A DNA stretch of 50,925 bases. It comes from an uncultured Eubacteriales bacterium. GTDB lineage: Bacteria; Bacillota; Clostridia; Christensenellales; CAG-138. Below, one piece after another: positions 15,856-25,092 of this stretch (positions are counted from its first letter, which is position 1; each line of letters opens with the position of its first letter). The notes beneath the pieces are model-generated. The model saw nothing but the letters and a program-made list of their open reading frames with translations. It was not told the DNA's origin and searched no databases. The DNA lies in NCBI GenBank assembly GCA_900544555.1, contig UQWD01000015.1, forward strand, positions 1 to 50,925, in the 5' to 3' direction. A program made the translations under genes and the position numbers.

Positions 15856-17190
15856 GTGTTGGTTTTGCCAACGGGCTCTTTTAAAGGCGGCATACACCCG
15901 CTGCGCCGCCGGCATGAGGGGAAACTCCAGACAAGGGATGTACCGATACGCGAATTCATATCGGATGCGGTCGCGATTCCCATGAGCATGCACTTGGGCG
16001 CGCCCAGTACTCCCTGCGTTAAAAAAGGGGAAATTGTGCGCGTAGGCCAGGTTATCGGCGAGCCGGCGGGGGCGCTTGGACTTCCGGTCCACGCAAGCGT
16101 ATCGGGGGAAGTGATAAGCGTAGAGCCAAGGCCCATGCTGGGGGCCGCGCCTTGTGAATGCGTTACCATAAAAAATGATTTTGCGGACGAATGGATTGAC
16201 GGCGTCCACGGCCTGGGCAATGTGGAAACGGTCGATCCGGACAAGATTATTCCAGCGGTTAAAGCGGCGGGCATATGCGGTATGGGCGGCGCCGCGTTTC
16301 CAACCCATATTAAGCTAACCGTGCCGGAGGGTAAATTCTTAGATACGGTTATATTAAACGGAGCCGAGTGCGAAACGTATTTGACGTCCGATTACAGGCT
16401 GATGCTCGAATCCCCGCTCAAGGTGGTGGACGGCCTCCGCGCGGTAATGCGCGCCCTTCGTGTAAAAAGAGGCGTAATCGCCATAGAGGATAATAAGCGC
16501 GAGGCCGCCGCCGCCGTGAAAAGCGCGGCGGCGGGACGCGAAGGCGTCGAGGTAAGGCTTTTGCGCACCAAATACCCGCAGGGCAGCGAAAAGCAGTTGA
16601 TTAAGGCGATTACCGGCAGGGAGGTACCGCAAAGGAAGCTTCCGCTGGATGTAAACACCATCGTTATCAATGTCGCCACTGCCGCGGCCATCGCGGAAGC
16701 GGTGGTGGACGGCAGGCCGCTTATCAGCCGCATAACCACCGTAACGGGCTGCGTTAAAAAGCCTGCGAATCTGCTGGTGCGCATAGGGACTATGACGGAG
16801 GACATTATCGGCGCATGTGAAGGATATGCAGAGGAACCCGGCAAAATCATTATGGGCGGAGGCATGACCGGCCCCTGTGCTCCGGATGATTCCTTACCCG
16901 TCACTAAGGGCTGCGGCGGTATTGTCGTTTTAAATGAAAAGGAGGCGCGCTCGGCAGAGGAGGGGCCGTGCATACGCTGCGCGAGGTGCGTGGAGGCGTG
17001 CCCGGTAGGGCTTAACCCTTATTTGCTTAAGCACCTGTGCGACGCGGACGATCTTAAAACGGCCCAGGCCGAGAACGTTATGGACTGCATCGTATGCGGA
17101 TGCTGCTCATATGTTTGCCCCGCGCGCAGGTGGCTTACCGCGTCCTTTAAAAACGCCAAGGATAAAATCGCCCTGGCCGCAAGGAGGTAA
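15856..17190 (+). CDS. rnfC: Rnf complex subunit RnfC
   Basis: A 444-residue peripheral subunit of the ferredoxin:NAD+ oxidoreductase. The N-terminal lipoyl-like domain covers about 1-110. A NuoF-like NADH/FMN domain begins with GICGMGGAAFPTHIKL near 140 and includes LNGAECETYLTSDY. An SLBB-like region follows (GIVVLNEKEA near 360). Two 4Fe-4S motifs close the protein: CIRCARCVEACP and CIVCGCCSYVCP. The start is uncertain: GTG 15856, TTG 15859 and TTG 15865 are all in frame, and GAAAGG at 15847-15852 fits TTG 15859 or 15865 better. First gene of the operon C-D-G-E-A-B. Confidence 0.95.
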   Translation: MLVLPTGSFKGGIHPLRRRHEGKLQTRDVPIREFISDAVAIPMSMHLGAPSTPCVKKGEIVRVGQVIGEPAGALGLPVHASVSGEVISVEPRPMLGAAPCECVTIKNDFADEWIDGVHGLGNVETVDPDKIIPAVKAAGICGMGGAAFPTHIKLTVPEGKFLDTVILNGAECETYLTSDYRLMLESPLKVVDGLRAVMRALRVKRGVIAIEDNKREAAAAVKSAAAGREGVEVRLLRTKYPQGSEKQLIKAITGREVPQRKLPLDVNTIVINVATAAAIAEAVVDGRPLISRITTVTGCVKKPANLLVRIGTMTEDIIGACEGYAEEPGKIIMGGGMTGPCAPDDSLPVTKGCGGIVVLNEKEARSAEEGPCIRCARCVEACPVGLNPYLLKHLCDADDLKTAQAENVMDCIVCGCCSYVCPARRWLTASFKNAKDKIALAARR

Positions 17191-17195
17191 GGCAC

Positions 17196-18137
17196 ATGAA
17201 GCTTTTTATTTCGACCGCCCCCCATATCCGGTGCAAGGACAATACGGCAGCCATCATGCGCGATGTAATTATAGCGCTCTTCCCCACAACCGCCGCGGGG
17301 ATTTATCTGTTCGGGCTTAACGCCGCCTTAATCGTCGCAATCTCCTCTTTGAGCGCGGTTGCGGCGGAATGGATATGGCAAAAGCTCGCGAAACAGCCGG
17401 TTCGTATTAGCGATCTTTCAGCGGCCGTAACAGGCCTTATCCTCGGATTAAACCTTCCGCCCTCCGCCCCTTGGTGGCTGGCGGTTATCGGCAGCTTCGT
17501 TGCTATAATTTTGGTCAAGCAGCTGTTCGGCGGCATAGGCGGAAATTTTATGAACCCGGCCATGCTCGCGCGCGCCGTTCTCTTGGCGAGCTGGCCCGTA
17601 CGCATGACGGCGTATACGCTACCCACATACTGGAGCGGGGCGGACGCCGTATCCTCCGCGACGGTTTTGGGAGGTTATGAGGCCGGGATACAGGAAATGT
17701 TCCTGGGAAATATACCAGGCTCTATCGGAGAGGTCTGTAAAGCGGCCATACTCATTGGGTTTGCGTATCTTCTGATAAAAAAGGTGGTTTCCTGGAGAAT
17801 CCCGGTGATATTCATGGCTGTCGCGGCACTGTGCTGCTGGGCGTTCGGCTCGGCCGGTAAAGGCGCGTTCACCGGAGATCCGCTTTTTGCGCTGCTCTCC
17901 GGCGGCGTGATGTTCGGCGCGGTGTTTATGGCAACGGATTATACCACAAGCCCCATGACCGCGCCCGGGCAGGTGGTGTTTGCGGCCGGGTGCGGGCTGA
18001 TGGTGGCTATTATACGCCGGTTCGGCGCATATCCAGAGGGCGTAACCTATGCGATATTGCTCATGAACATCCTTACGCCGCTTATCGATAAGTATATCAA
18101 ACCCAAAGTGTACGGGAGGGTTAAGGCCAATGCGTGA
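17196..18137 (+). CDS. rnfD: Rnf complex subunit RnfD
   Basis: A 313-residue integral membrane subunit with about eight helices. The covalent FMN attachment motif is present as AVSSATVLGG, with Thr156 the likely modified residue. The NQR2/RnfD signature GGIGGNFMNPAMLARA is near 112-127. It works with RnfG in electron transfer through the membrane while the complex pumps Na+ or H+. An AGGAGG overlapping the rnfC stop drives translation; five bases separate the genes. Confidence 0.95.
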   Translation: MKLFISTAPHIRCKDNTAAIMRDVIIALFPTTAAGIYLFGLNAALIVAISSLSAVAAEWIWQKLAKQPVRISDLSAAVTGLILGLNLPPSAPWWLAVIGSFVAIILVKQLFGGIGGNFMNPAMLARAVLLASWPVRMTAYTLPTYWSGADAVSSATVLGGYEAGIQEMFLGNIPGSIGEVCKAAILIGFAYLLIKKVVSWRIPVIFMAVAALCCWAFGSAGKGAFTGDPLFALLSGGVMFGAVFMATDYTTSPMTAPGQVVFAAGCGLMVAIIRRFGAYPEGVTYAILLMNILTPLIDKYIKPKVYGRVKANA

Positions 18138-18657
18138 TACGTTTATTTTAGGCTTTAAATTATTGCTGATAACCCTTGTCGCCGGGCTGGCGCTGGGCTT
18201 TACCAACGAGGTAACAAAAGGGCCGATTGCGGAGGAGGCCTTGCGAAAGGCGGAGGAAGCGCGCCGAACCGTTCTGCCGGCGGCTGAGGCGTTCGAGCGG
18301 CTTGAGCAGCCGGATGGGGTGGATTCCGCGTACGTTGGATTAAAAGGCGGCGATAAAGCGGGGTATACCGCGACGGTTACCGTTAAGGGCTACGGCGGGC
18401 CGATAGAGGTCACGGTGGGCATGGATTTAAACGGCGTTGTAACGGGTGTAAACGTGGGCGGCTCGGGCTTTGCCGAAACGGCCGGGCTGGGCGCGAAAAC
18501 CAAAGAACCGTGGTTTACTGAACAGTTCTCCGGCGTCGAGCCGCCGGTCGTGCTCGGCGAGAATGTGGATGCGATTACTGCCGCTACCATCAGCTCGCGG
18601 GCTGTGGCTTCAGGCGTTAACGCGGCGGCTGAGTATATGCTGTCGCTCATCGGATAG
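18130..18657 (+). CDS. rnfG: Rnf complex subunit RnfG
   Basis: A 175-residue subunit with one N-terminal membrane helix (FILGFKLLLITLVAGLALGF) and an extracytoplasmic FMN-binding domain. The covalent flavin motif is DAITAATISSRAV near residue 143. GGGAGGG within the end of rnfD is its ribosome site, and it overlaps rnfD by eight bases, so the two are translationally coupled. Confidence 0.94.
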   Translation: MRDTFILGFKLLLITLVAGLALGFTNEVTKGPIAEEALRKAEEARRTVLPAAEAFERLEQPDGVDSAYVGLKGGDKAGYTATVTVKGYGGPIEVTVGMDLNGVVTGVNVGGSGFAETAGLGAKTKEPWFTEQFSGVEPPVVLGENVDAITAATISSRAVASGVNAAAEYMLSLIG

Positions 18658-18668
18658 GGGGGAAGCAT

Positions 18669-19301
18669 ATGTCACAACGAAACATATCGATGAAAAGCGT
18701 GTTTTTGAACGGCGTAATCAGCGAAAACCCCACGTTCCGCCTGGTGCTTGGGACCTGCCCGACGCTTGCGGTAACCACCAGCGCGATGAACGGCGTTGGG
18801 ATGGGGCTTGCCGCTACGTTTGTGCTTTTGGGTTCCAACGTGGTCATCTCTTTGCTGCGCAATTTTATACCCGGCAAGGTACGGATACCGGCGTTTATTG
18901 TAGTAATATGCACGTTTGTTACAATGGTGCAGATGCTGATGCAGGCTTTTGTGCAGGATCTGTATGAAAGCCTTGGCATGTTCATACCGCTCATCGTGGT
19001 AAACTGCATCATACTCGCCCGAGCGGAGGCGTACGCGAGCAAAAACTCCGTTGCGGCTTCGGCTGTGGACGGGCTGGGAATGGGTTTGGGCTTTACCATC
19101 GCCATTACGCTCATATCCTGCATTAGGGAGTTGATAGGGAACGGGACGTTGTTCGGCATGAACCTTTTGGGCCAGGGCTACGAACCGATGCTGTTTATGA
19201 TACTACCTTCCGGCGGGTTTGTAACATACGGGCTACTGCTTGCCTTGATAAACGCGCTTACGCAGCGCACAGAGAAAAAACGCCTAAAAAAGGGGGAATA
19301 A
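18669..19301 (+). CDS. rnfE: Rnf complex subunit RnfE
   Basis: A 210-residue integral membrane subunit of the RnfA/RnfE type with about six helices. Typical segments are NPTFRLVLGTCPTLAVTTSA near the N-terminus and ARAEAYASKNSVAASAVDGL in the middle. RnfA and RnfE form an inverted pair that carries a transmembrane iron centre coordinated by cysteines, visible here in GTCPTLA and VNCIILARAEAYA. GGGGGG precedes ATG 18669. Confidence 0.95.
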   Translation: MSQRNISMKSVFLNGVISENPTFRLVLGTCPTLAVTTSAMNGVGMGLAATFVLLGSNVVISLLRNFIPGKVRIPAFIVVICTFVTMVQMLMQAFVQDLYESLGMFIPLIVVNCIILARAEAYASKNSVAASAVDGLGMGLGFTIAITLISCIRELIGNGTLFGMNLLGQGYEPMLFMILPSGGFVTYGLLLALINALTQRTEKKRLKKGE

Positions 19302-19304
19302 AGG

Positions 19305-19889
19305 ATGAACGACGTAGGCAATATCCTTTTGTTTATGGTGAGCTGCGTGCTCACCAACAACTTTATATTCTCTAGGTTTTTGGGGGTATGCCCTTTCCTT
19401 GGCGTTTCCGGAAAGGTCGAAACCGCTACCGGCATGGGGCTTGCGGTAACGTTTGTGATGGCGCTTGCCTCAATGTTCACTTGGATGATCTATCATTGGG
19501 CGCTCAGACCCTTGGGGCTTGAGTACCTCAGCACGATAAGCTTTATCCTGGTCATTGCGAGTCTGGTGCAGCTTGTGGAGATGTTTATCAGAAAGAGCAG
19601 CCCTTCGCTGTACCGCGCGCTAGGCATTTACCTGCCGCTTATTACAACGAACTGCGCCGTGCTCGGCGTAACGATATTGAATATTGACAACTACTATAAC
19701 CTGTTTGGCGCGGTGCTCAACGGCGTGTTTGGGGCTTTGGGCTTCCTGCTTGCCATTGTGCTGATGGCCGGCGTGCGCGAGCGGCTTGAAACATCCCAAA
19801 TGCCAAAGGCGCTCAAGGGTTTTTCCGGCTCGCTGATTATCGCCGGGCTCATGGCCGTTGCGTTCATGGGCTTCTCCGGCCTGGCTTGA
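19305..19889 (+). CDS. rnfA: Rnf complex subunit RnfA
   Basis: A 194-residue integral membrane subunit, homologous to RnfE. Marks are LTNNFIFSRFLGVCPFLGVS near the N-terminus and LPLITTNCAVLGVTILN near 120, which hold the paired cysteines of the membrane iron-sulfur site. The start is three bases after the rnfE stop. Confidence 0.95.
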   Translation: MNDVGNILLFMVSCVLTNNFIFSRFLGVCPFLGVSGKVETATGMGLAVTFVMALASMFTWMIYHWALRPLGLEYLSTISFILVIASLVQLVEMFIRKSSPSLYRALGIYLPLITTNCAVLGVTILNIDNYYNLFGAVLNGVFGALGFLLAIVLMAGVRERLETSQMPKALKGFSGSLIIAGLMAVAFMGFSGLA

Positions 19890-19901
19890 TAGGAGGCAGA
19901 T

Positions 19902-20720
19902 ATGGATTTTACAGCTATAATAGCAGCGTTTACCGCCCTTGGCGCTCTAGGCCTGATTTTTGGCCTGATGCTGGGCGTAGCCGGGAAAAAGTTAAGTGTC
20001 GAAACGGATCCGCGCGTTGACAAGGTGCGCGAGTGCCTTGGCGGCGCGAACTGCGGCGCATGCGGGCTGGCGGGCTGCGACGTGTTCGCCGAGGCTGTTG
20101 TAAAGGGTGAGATTAAGCCTGAGGCATGTACGCCCGGCGGCGCGCAAACCGCTAAAAGTATTGCCGGTATACTGGGAGTGGAGGTGGAAGAGCGCGAGCC
20201 GATGGTGGCGCGCGTAATCTGCCAGGGTACCGACGGTATCGCGCGGGAGAGGTATGAGTATGACGGTTATAAAAGCTGCCGCGCCGCCGCGTCTTTGGCC
20301 GGCGGGCCAAAGCTTTGCCGGTTTGCATGCGTGGGGTTGGGCGATTGCATGAACAGTTGCGTGTTTAACGCCATAAATATGGTCAACGGCGTGGCGCATA
20401 TCGATGAAAAGCTATGCAAGGCGTGCGGGGCATGCGTTGCCGCCTGCCCGCGGGGGGTGATTGAACTGAGGCCGCTTGAGGCGCGGGTGCTGGTGCGCTG
20501 CCGGAACAGCGACAGCGGCCGTTTGGCGCGCTCCTCCTGCATGAAGGCCTGCATCGCGTGCAGGCGGTGCGTTAAGGCTTGCGAATACGGAGCCGTCGCG
20601 GTGGAAAACGGATTTGCGCGAATCGACGTGGATAAATGTACGCGCTGCGGCGAATGCGCTAAGGTTTGCCCGTGCGGGTGCATAACGGTCGAAGGGATGG
20701 AGAATAACGCTAAAGTTTAA
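19902..20720 (+). CDS. rnfB: Rnf complex subunit RnfB (ferredoxin-accepting)
   Basis: A 272-residue iron-sulfur subunit that takes electrons from reduced ferredoxin. One N-terminal helix (about 4-28) anchors it, then GGANCGACGLAGCDVFAEAV with a further Cys (EACTPGG) forms the characteristic 4Fe-4S module. Further cysteine motifs follow: CRFACVGLGDCMNSC, CKACGACVAACP, CIACRRCVKACE and CTRCGECAKVCP. The set of clusters is typical of clostridial RnfB. GGAGGC precedes the ATG. A terminator lies about 155 bases past the stop. Confidence 0.95.
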   Translation: MDFTAIIAAFTALGALGLIFGLMLGVAGKKLSVETDPRVDKVRECLGGANCGACGLAGCDVFAEAVVKGEIKPEACTPGGAQTAKSIAGILGVEVEEREPMVARVICQGTDGIARERYEYDGYKSCRAAASLAGGPKLCRFACVGLGDCMNSCVFNAINMVNGVAHIDEKLCKACGACVAACPRGVIELRPLEARVLVRCRNSDSGRLARSSCMKACIACRRCVKACEYGAVAVENGFARIDVDKCTRCGECAKVCPCGCITVEGMENNAKV

Positions 20721-20874
20721 ATAACGGGCGCATAAGAAAGCTGAATTATCGGCTGACCGAACGTTGAAGGGCTACGTTTGTATGAGATTTAACAGTGTGA
20801 CGGTTTCAAACGGCCTGATTATTACATACTAGGTTTCAAAGACGATTACGCCTTTAAACGTCCAAACGGGATAA

Positions 20875-20902
20875 CAAAAGCCTTGCGCCGCAAGGCTTTT
20901 GC
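20875..20902 (+). terminator. rho-independent terminator after the rnf operon
   Basis: AAAAGCCTTGCG / GCAAGGCTTTT forms a strong symmetric hairpin whose right arm ends in a T run. It can act in both directions and so also close the small minus-strand gene pair. Confidence 0.75.
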
Positions 20903-21020
20903 TCCCGACGCGTAAGTCGCCGCCTGACGAATGATAAGACGCCTGTTTCCGCTTTATATCCTGGATCCCAGGGGCCGACAAACTCAAAGCGCGCAGCGGG
21001 GTTGGAATGTATTCTAACAA

Positions 21021-21242
21021 CTAAAACTGATCAGGCCGGGAGTTCACATAAGCGAGAAGTTCTTCTTCAGAGGCGTGCTCAAGCCCGGCCTCCGTGATAT
21101 CCTCCCGTATATGATCCGGCATTACAACGACCTGGCGCATTGACGTATTACCCATGCCTATCGGCACGCCAATCTCGGTGTATAAGAGATTATCCAGCTG
21201 ATCCGTGGGCAAAAGCTGGTCGCCATATTTGTTCGTCATCAT
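21021..21242 (-). CDS. small hypothetical protein, 73 aa
   Basis: A short acidic, soluble protein (MMTNKYGDQLLPTDQLDNLL...) with no recognisable domain. It looks real because GAGGTGATA lies at a good distance before its ATG, overlapping the stop of the upstream small gene. The two are therefore probably translated together. No function can be assigned. Confidence 0.55.
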   Translation of the reverse strand: MMTNKYGDQLLPTDQLDNLLYTEIGVPIGMGNTSMRQVVVMPDHIREDITEAGLEHASEEELLAYVNSRPDQF

Positions 21243-21248
21243 ATCACC

Positions 21249-21410
21249 TCATATCATATTTACTAATTCATCCATCTCATGTTTGGATGTTACGTTGTGC
21301 GCGCTGCGGATTAACCGCTCCTTTTCACGCGACGACAAATCACAAAAGCGCTTCATTGCTTCAGGGTTACGTGAGAGCGACATTAAAAATCCCTGGGGCA
21401 TTTCGTTCAT
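21249..21410 (-). CDS. small conserved-type protein, 53 aa, coupled to the next gene
   Basis: The 53-residue frame reads MNEMPQGFLMSLSRNPEAM, then RFCDLSSREKERLIRSAHNV, and ends EMDELVNMI. A GAGGTGATGATTA ribosome site precedes ATG 21410. The pattern (M-x-L-x-NP-x-AM..F..LS-x-x-EK..I..A..S-x-x-EM..LV) resembles small clostridial proteins of unknown role. It ends six bases before the ATG of the 73-residue gene. Confidence 0.6.
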   Translation of the reverse strand: MNEMPQGFLMSLSRNPEAMKRFCDLSSREKERLIRSAHNVTSKHEMDELVNMI

Positions 21411-21652
21411 TAATCATCACCTCAATATTAATGTGGCGGATTTAAGCGTTATCATACATAATAAGTTTTTAAAATTGCTTGAACGGACATGGATATATTA
21501 GGTAAGCTCGATTGCGCGCTGTTGTTCCGTCTTATTTTCAGCATTTGTAAAAGTAAATATATACAAAGAAAAAAACTTGTTATACAATAATCATAATAAA
21601 GCTGAATGCGCTTCTTCATGCATTTCCTAATATTCTACTTCAGGAGGTTAAC

Positions 21653-21802
21653 GTGCAGTCACTATTAAAGTCACTAAAGCGCAGTTATCGGCCGTATACG
21701 AAGCGATTCATGTTCATCGTTTTAATACTGCTTATATCGTCTGTCTGTCATGTAGCAATCATTTATTGGACGGGTCGAATCGGCGGTTTGGCTTATGTGT
21801 GA
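21653..21802 (+). pseudogene. truncated ABC exporter membrane domain (N-terminal 49 aa)
   Basis: A perfect AGGAGG precedes GTG 21653. The frame gives MQSLLKSLKRSYRPYTKRF, then one membrane helix (MFIVLILLISSVCHVAII), then stops at 21802. This is how the first helix of an ABC exporter half-transporter begins. Nothing of the rest remains before the complete half-transporter starts at 21926. It is most likely the stub of the partner half of a heterodimeric exporter. Confidence 0.5.
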
Positions 21803-21925
21803 TTTCTGTGTAAAAAATAGGCGCTAAACCAATCCAAAAATTATTCTTTTATATAACATACACTGGAGGTTTTTGCGGTATTCCAGCCGCCGCCAATTAG
21901 CACATATTGTTCTTAGGAGGCATAT

Positions 21926-23584
21926 ATGAAATCAGAAGCTTGCAATACGAACACATCCGTCGTCAGGCGATCAATCCGTTACTTTCGCGGCCACCGGTTA
22001 AAGCTGTTTTGCGGCGTTTTAATAGCGCTGGCGGGGACCGTCGTGGGCGTTGGCTCCGGCTATACGCTAAAAATACTGGTTGACGATATATTGCTTGCGG
22101 GCGACATAAGGTGGATTTGGCCCATACAGCTTCTCTTCCTTCTATTCGTATTCACGTCTTCATTTTTGGGCGTGTACAGCACGAAAATATTCAGCGGTAT
22201 CTGCGCCCGCATTCTGGATAAAATCCGGGGCGGAATATTCGCCCATGTGCTTAAAGCGGATTACCTTGCCTTTAATCAATTAAGCGCCGGCGCTATCCAC
22301 ACGACCATAAATTACGGCGTAGATAACCTTGAGGGGTTAATCTCTAGGGGGATCCCGGAAGCGGCCTCGTCCATCATCGGGATTGCGATATACCTGTCCG
22401 CGATGTTTGTAATCGACTGGAGGCTCGCCCTCCTTTCTCTGCCGGTCTATCCGGTATTAATACTGATTAACGGGTATATGCAAAAAAAACTGCACGCAAT
22501 ACAGGCAGTCAATCAACGCAACAGGGCGAATGTGAACAACGATATTGAGGAAGGTATCAAATGCAGGGATAATATCTGGGCCTTCAACCTGTTTGATTAT
22601 ATGAACCAAAGGTTCGGGGCAAGCGTCGGCGCGCTGCATAAAAACCATGTGCGGTTTAAGGTGATTGTCGATATACTCAACCGTACGAGCTGGATGTTTA
22701 TCATGGTCCCTTATCAGGCCATCCTGTATGGAATCGGCGGGAGCTGGTTCATATTGAATGGAAACCCCACGATCGGCACCCTGCTGATATTCGCGAACTT
22801 TACAAATTCGCTCATCGGCCCGGTGATGTCGCTGGTTAACTTTAACTCAAGCGTATCAAGCGCCAGGGCCGGATATGAGCGGATCGACGAACTTACGGCG
22901 CTTCCCCGTCAAAAAAATCGTGTTTACGATGCCTGCGCGGCGCTGGATGGCGCCGTAATCGAGTTTAACGGCCTGAGATACCAATACGGAAGCGGCGGCG
23001 AAGCGGTTTTTGATGAGTTCAGCCGGCGGTTCAAGCAAAACTCGGCGACCATATTATGGGGGCCGAGCGGCTGTGGGAAAAGCACCTTGCTCAAGCTCAT
23101 CTACGGTTTTTTGTATCCGCAGGAAAAAGGTCAAATACGGCTCGCGGATATGGGCGATAGCTGGCTCCGGGACGGGGATTGGGCTTATTTGCCCCAGAAC
23201 CCTTATTTATTCAACATAACGCTTAGGGAGAACTTTCAGATTGTGAACCCCGAAATTGAGGAGGAGGGGATGTGGCGGCTGCTGGATACGGTTAACCTGA
23301 AGAGGAAGTTTGTAAACTTAGAAAACGGGCTTGATTATGAGCTGGTTAACTCGGATAAGAACCTGTCCGGCGGAGAGCATAAAAGGCTTTGCTTGGCCGT
23401 ATTCCTTGCTTATAACGCGAATATCCTGCTCTTTGACGAGCCGACCGCCAATCTTGATTATGAGAACAGCCGTATAATTTCGGAGGCTTTTAGGCGCGTA
23501 AAGGCGCGGGGTGATAAAACGCTGATTATCGCCACGCACGACCAGAATCTTAAAAGCATCAGCGATGAATTGCTCGAATTATAG
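21926..23584 (+). CDS. ABC exporter half-transporter (permease fused to ATPase)
   Basis: A 552-residue protein: a six-helix type-1 exporter domain (about residues 20-310) followed by an ATPase domain. Walker A is GPSGCGKST near 377, the signature LSGGEHKRL near 475 (one residue off canonical LSGGQ), Walker B ILLFDEPTANLD near 495, with a switch histidine in IATHDQN. Such transporters export peptides, lipids or drugs. AGGAGG precedes ATG 21926. Its probable partner half is truncated just upstream, so it may act as a homodimer or be a leftover. Confidence 0.88.
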   Translation: MKSEACNTNTSVVRRSIRYFRGHRLKLFCGVLIALAGTVVGVGSGYTLKILVDDILLAGDIRWIWPIQLLFLLFVFTSSFLGVYSTKIFSGICARILDKIRGGIFAHVLKADYLAFNQLSAGAIHTTINYGVDNLEGLISRGIPEAASSIIGIAIYLSAMFVIDWRLALLSLPVYPVLILINGYMQKKLHAIQAVNQRNRANVNNDIEEGIKCRDNIWAFNLFDYMNQRFGASVGALHKNHVRFKVIVDILNRTSWMFIMVPYQAILYGIGGSWFILNGNPTIGTLLIFANFTNSLIGPVMSLVNFNSSVSSARAGYERIDELTALPRQKNRVYDACAALDGAVIEFNGLRYQYGSGGEAVFDEFSRRFKQNSATILWGPSGCGKSTLLKLIYGFLYPQEKGQIRLADMGDSWLRDGDWAYLPQNPYLFNITLRENFQIVNPEIEEEGMWRLLDTVNLKRKFVNLENGLDYELVNSDKNLSGGEHKRLCLAVFLAYNANILLFDEPTANLDYENSRIISEAFRRVKARGDKTLIIATHDQNLKSISDELLEL

Positions 23585-23687
23585 CGCTTGTGCGATATGT
23601 TGATTTTTAAATATGAATGAACCCATGAATCAAGAGCAATGCAATTTATAGCGATCAAAGAGATTCAATTAGTAGGAAATATGCCGC

Positions 23688-23978
23688 CTTTGAGTGTAAG
23701 CTCAAAAGCCCATAAAAGTTTTGTATAATTACGATTGCGTACGATGCTCTTTGACAGTATTACAAGGCCAGCGTTTGCAGGCCTTGTCAGCCTGTCAAAA
23801 AAAACCAGGATAGGGTCGGAACCGCAACCCCATAGGCTTTCAACCGAACCTGACGACATGTAGTCAGATTCGGAATGCCTTGCGCAGCAAGGGTTTCTTT
23901 GCACGGGGCGCTGACCGCGCCTATGTGCAAGCCTTTCTCTTTTATAACTTGATTACCCGCTCTATCTGAGGGAGATAG
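23688..23978. repeat. run of six inverted repeats in an intergenic gap
   Basis: Within 290 bases six stem-loops follow one another. (1) CTTTGAG/CTCAAAAG 23688-23708. (2) A 50-base imperfect palindrome, outer arms TTTGACAG/CTGTCAAA and inner arms ACAAGGCC/GGCCTTGT, 23750-23799. (3) CCGAACCTGAC/GTCAGATTCGG 23844-23873. (4) CCTTGC/GCAAGG 23878-23892. (5) TTGCAC..GGCGC/GCGCC..GTGCAA 23899-23940. (6) CTATCT/AGATAG 23962-23978. No gene is visible. It could be a structured RNA or a miniature mobile repeat. Confidence 0.55.
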
Positions 23979-24033
23979 TGTGTTGGCATATCGATACAGT
24001 TTTCATCTATCTTCTCAAAACAGTATGGGCATT

Positions 24034-25092
24034 TCAAATTTGATTATCATGCCGCTCTAAATCGCACGCTGGTAATTGCTCCTCCTCATTCGCCTGACTT
24101 TGCGCGTTCCTCGCAATCCGGTCATTTGCAAACAAATATTTGTCTACAAGTATAATTATAGACATTACGATGATACTAATCAAGCCGAAAAACAAATAAA
24201 TATACGGAACGCTTACACGAAGCGAAATAAGGCTTATTAATCCTGCTGCAAGAGGCATGGCCGCACTGGCGAACGCGTTGTATAACGCTCCAACGCGCGA
24301 CAAATAGTTTTGATCGACTTGCTTCATAAAGCTGACGGTTAGCCGGCTCGATATGAATGTAATATTAAAGCCCAAAAGAAACCCTATCGCGGAAAGTCCA
24401 TACGGAACAAAAGAGAAGTGAATAAACTCAGTACCCAATATAAACATAATTACATACATCACGCCAAGAGAAACCCCGTTTATCCCAATGATTCGACCAT
24501 CAGAGGTACTTTTCTTTGAGAGATAAGGAAATAGGAGGGCGCCTGCTATCGTACCCACCGAAAGCAAAATTGAAAAGCTGGACAATACTATGCTGGAAAG
24601 CTCTAATACTCCGGATATTAATGGAACAAGCAATGAGTTTATCGGAGCAAGAAGTCCATTAAAAATCACAACAAATATAATCAGACGGCTTACACTTTTC
24701 ATTTTAATTGAGTATCGCAAACCCTCTACGAAAAGCGTATGATAATTTTTTAACTTTTTTCTGCCAGTATGGTGAATAAGCGATGGAATGTTCCCCTTGC
24801 TTTCTTCTTTTACATTAATTGAGAAAATTAATAGTGCCGAAAGAAAAAAGGTAACCATATCAATTATCATGGCGACCCCCACTCCAAAAGAGGCCGTAAT
24901 CAGCCCTGCGACTCCCAAACCCGCCAGCTCGGAAACTTTTGAGATTGAAGTGTTACGCGATATGGCATGATCCAAATCGTTTTTTTCAACGATCATTGGA
25001 ACTAAGGAGGTTCCGGCTGGAATTCGAAAAGCTTGTTTATAGTCCCTTGTTGTTTTATCACCCCAACCCGTAAAACGCCAATATGAGAGCAA
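24034..25092 (-). pseudogene. MFS efflux-type transporter lacking its N-terminal third
   Basis: From about 25030 to 24034 the frame encodes the last two thirds of an MFS_3-type drug or macrolide efflux carrier. It begins in the middle of the family at FRIPAGTSLVPMIVEKNDLD, then ISKVSELAGLGVAGLITASF, with seven or eight further helices and a hydrophilic tail. The first four helices are missing. The residues that precede FRIPAG are an out-of-frame reading of the ABC ATPase gene to the right. The gene therefore has no start of its own and was joined there by a deletion. Confidence 0.75.

Noticed and set aside
15802..16973. Long minus-strand frames across rnfC
   Set aside because: Shadows of rnfC codon usage; arginine- and histidine- or serine-rich translations without any family.
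20829..21020. 63-codon minus-strand frame after rnfB
   Set aside because: It spans the terminator hairpin and lacks a ribosome site.
23665..23904. 79-codon minus-strand frame
   Set aside because: It lies across the inverted-repeat run, and its translation has no protein-like pattern.
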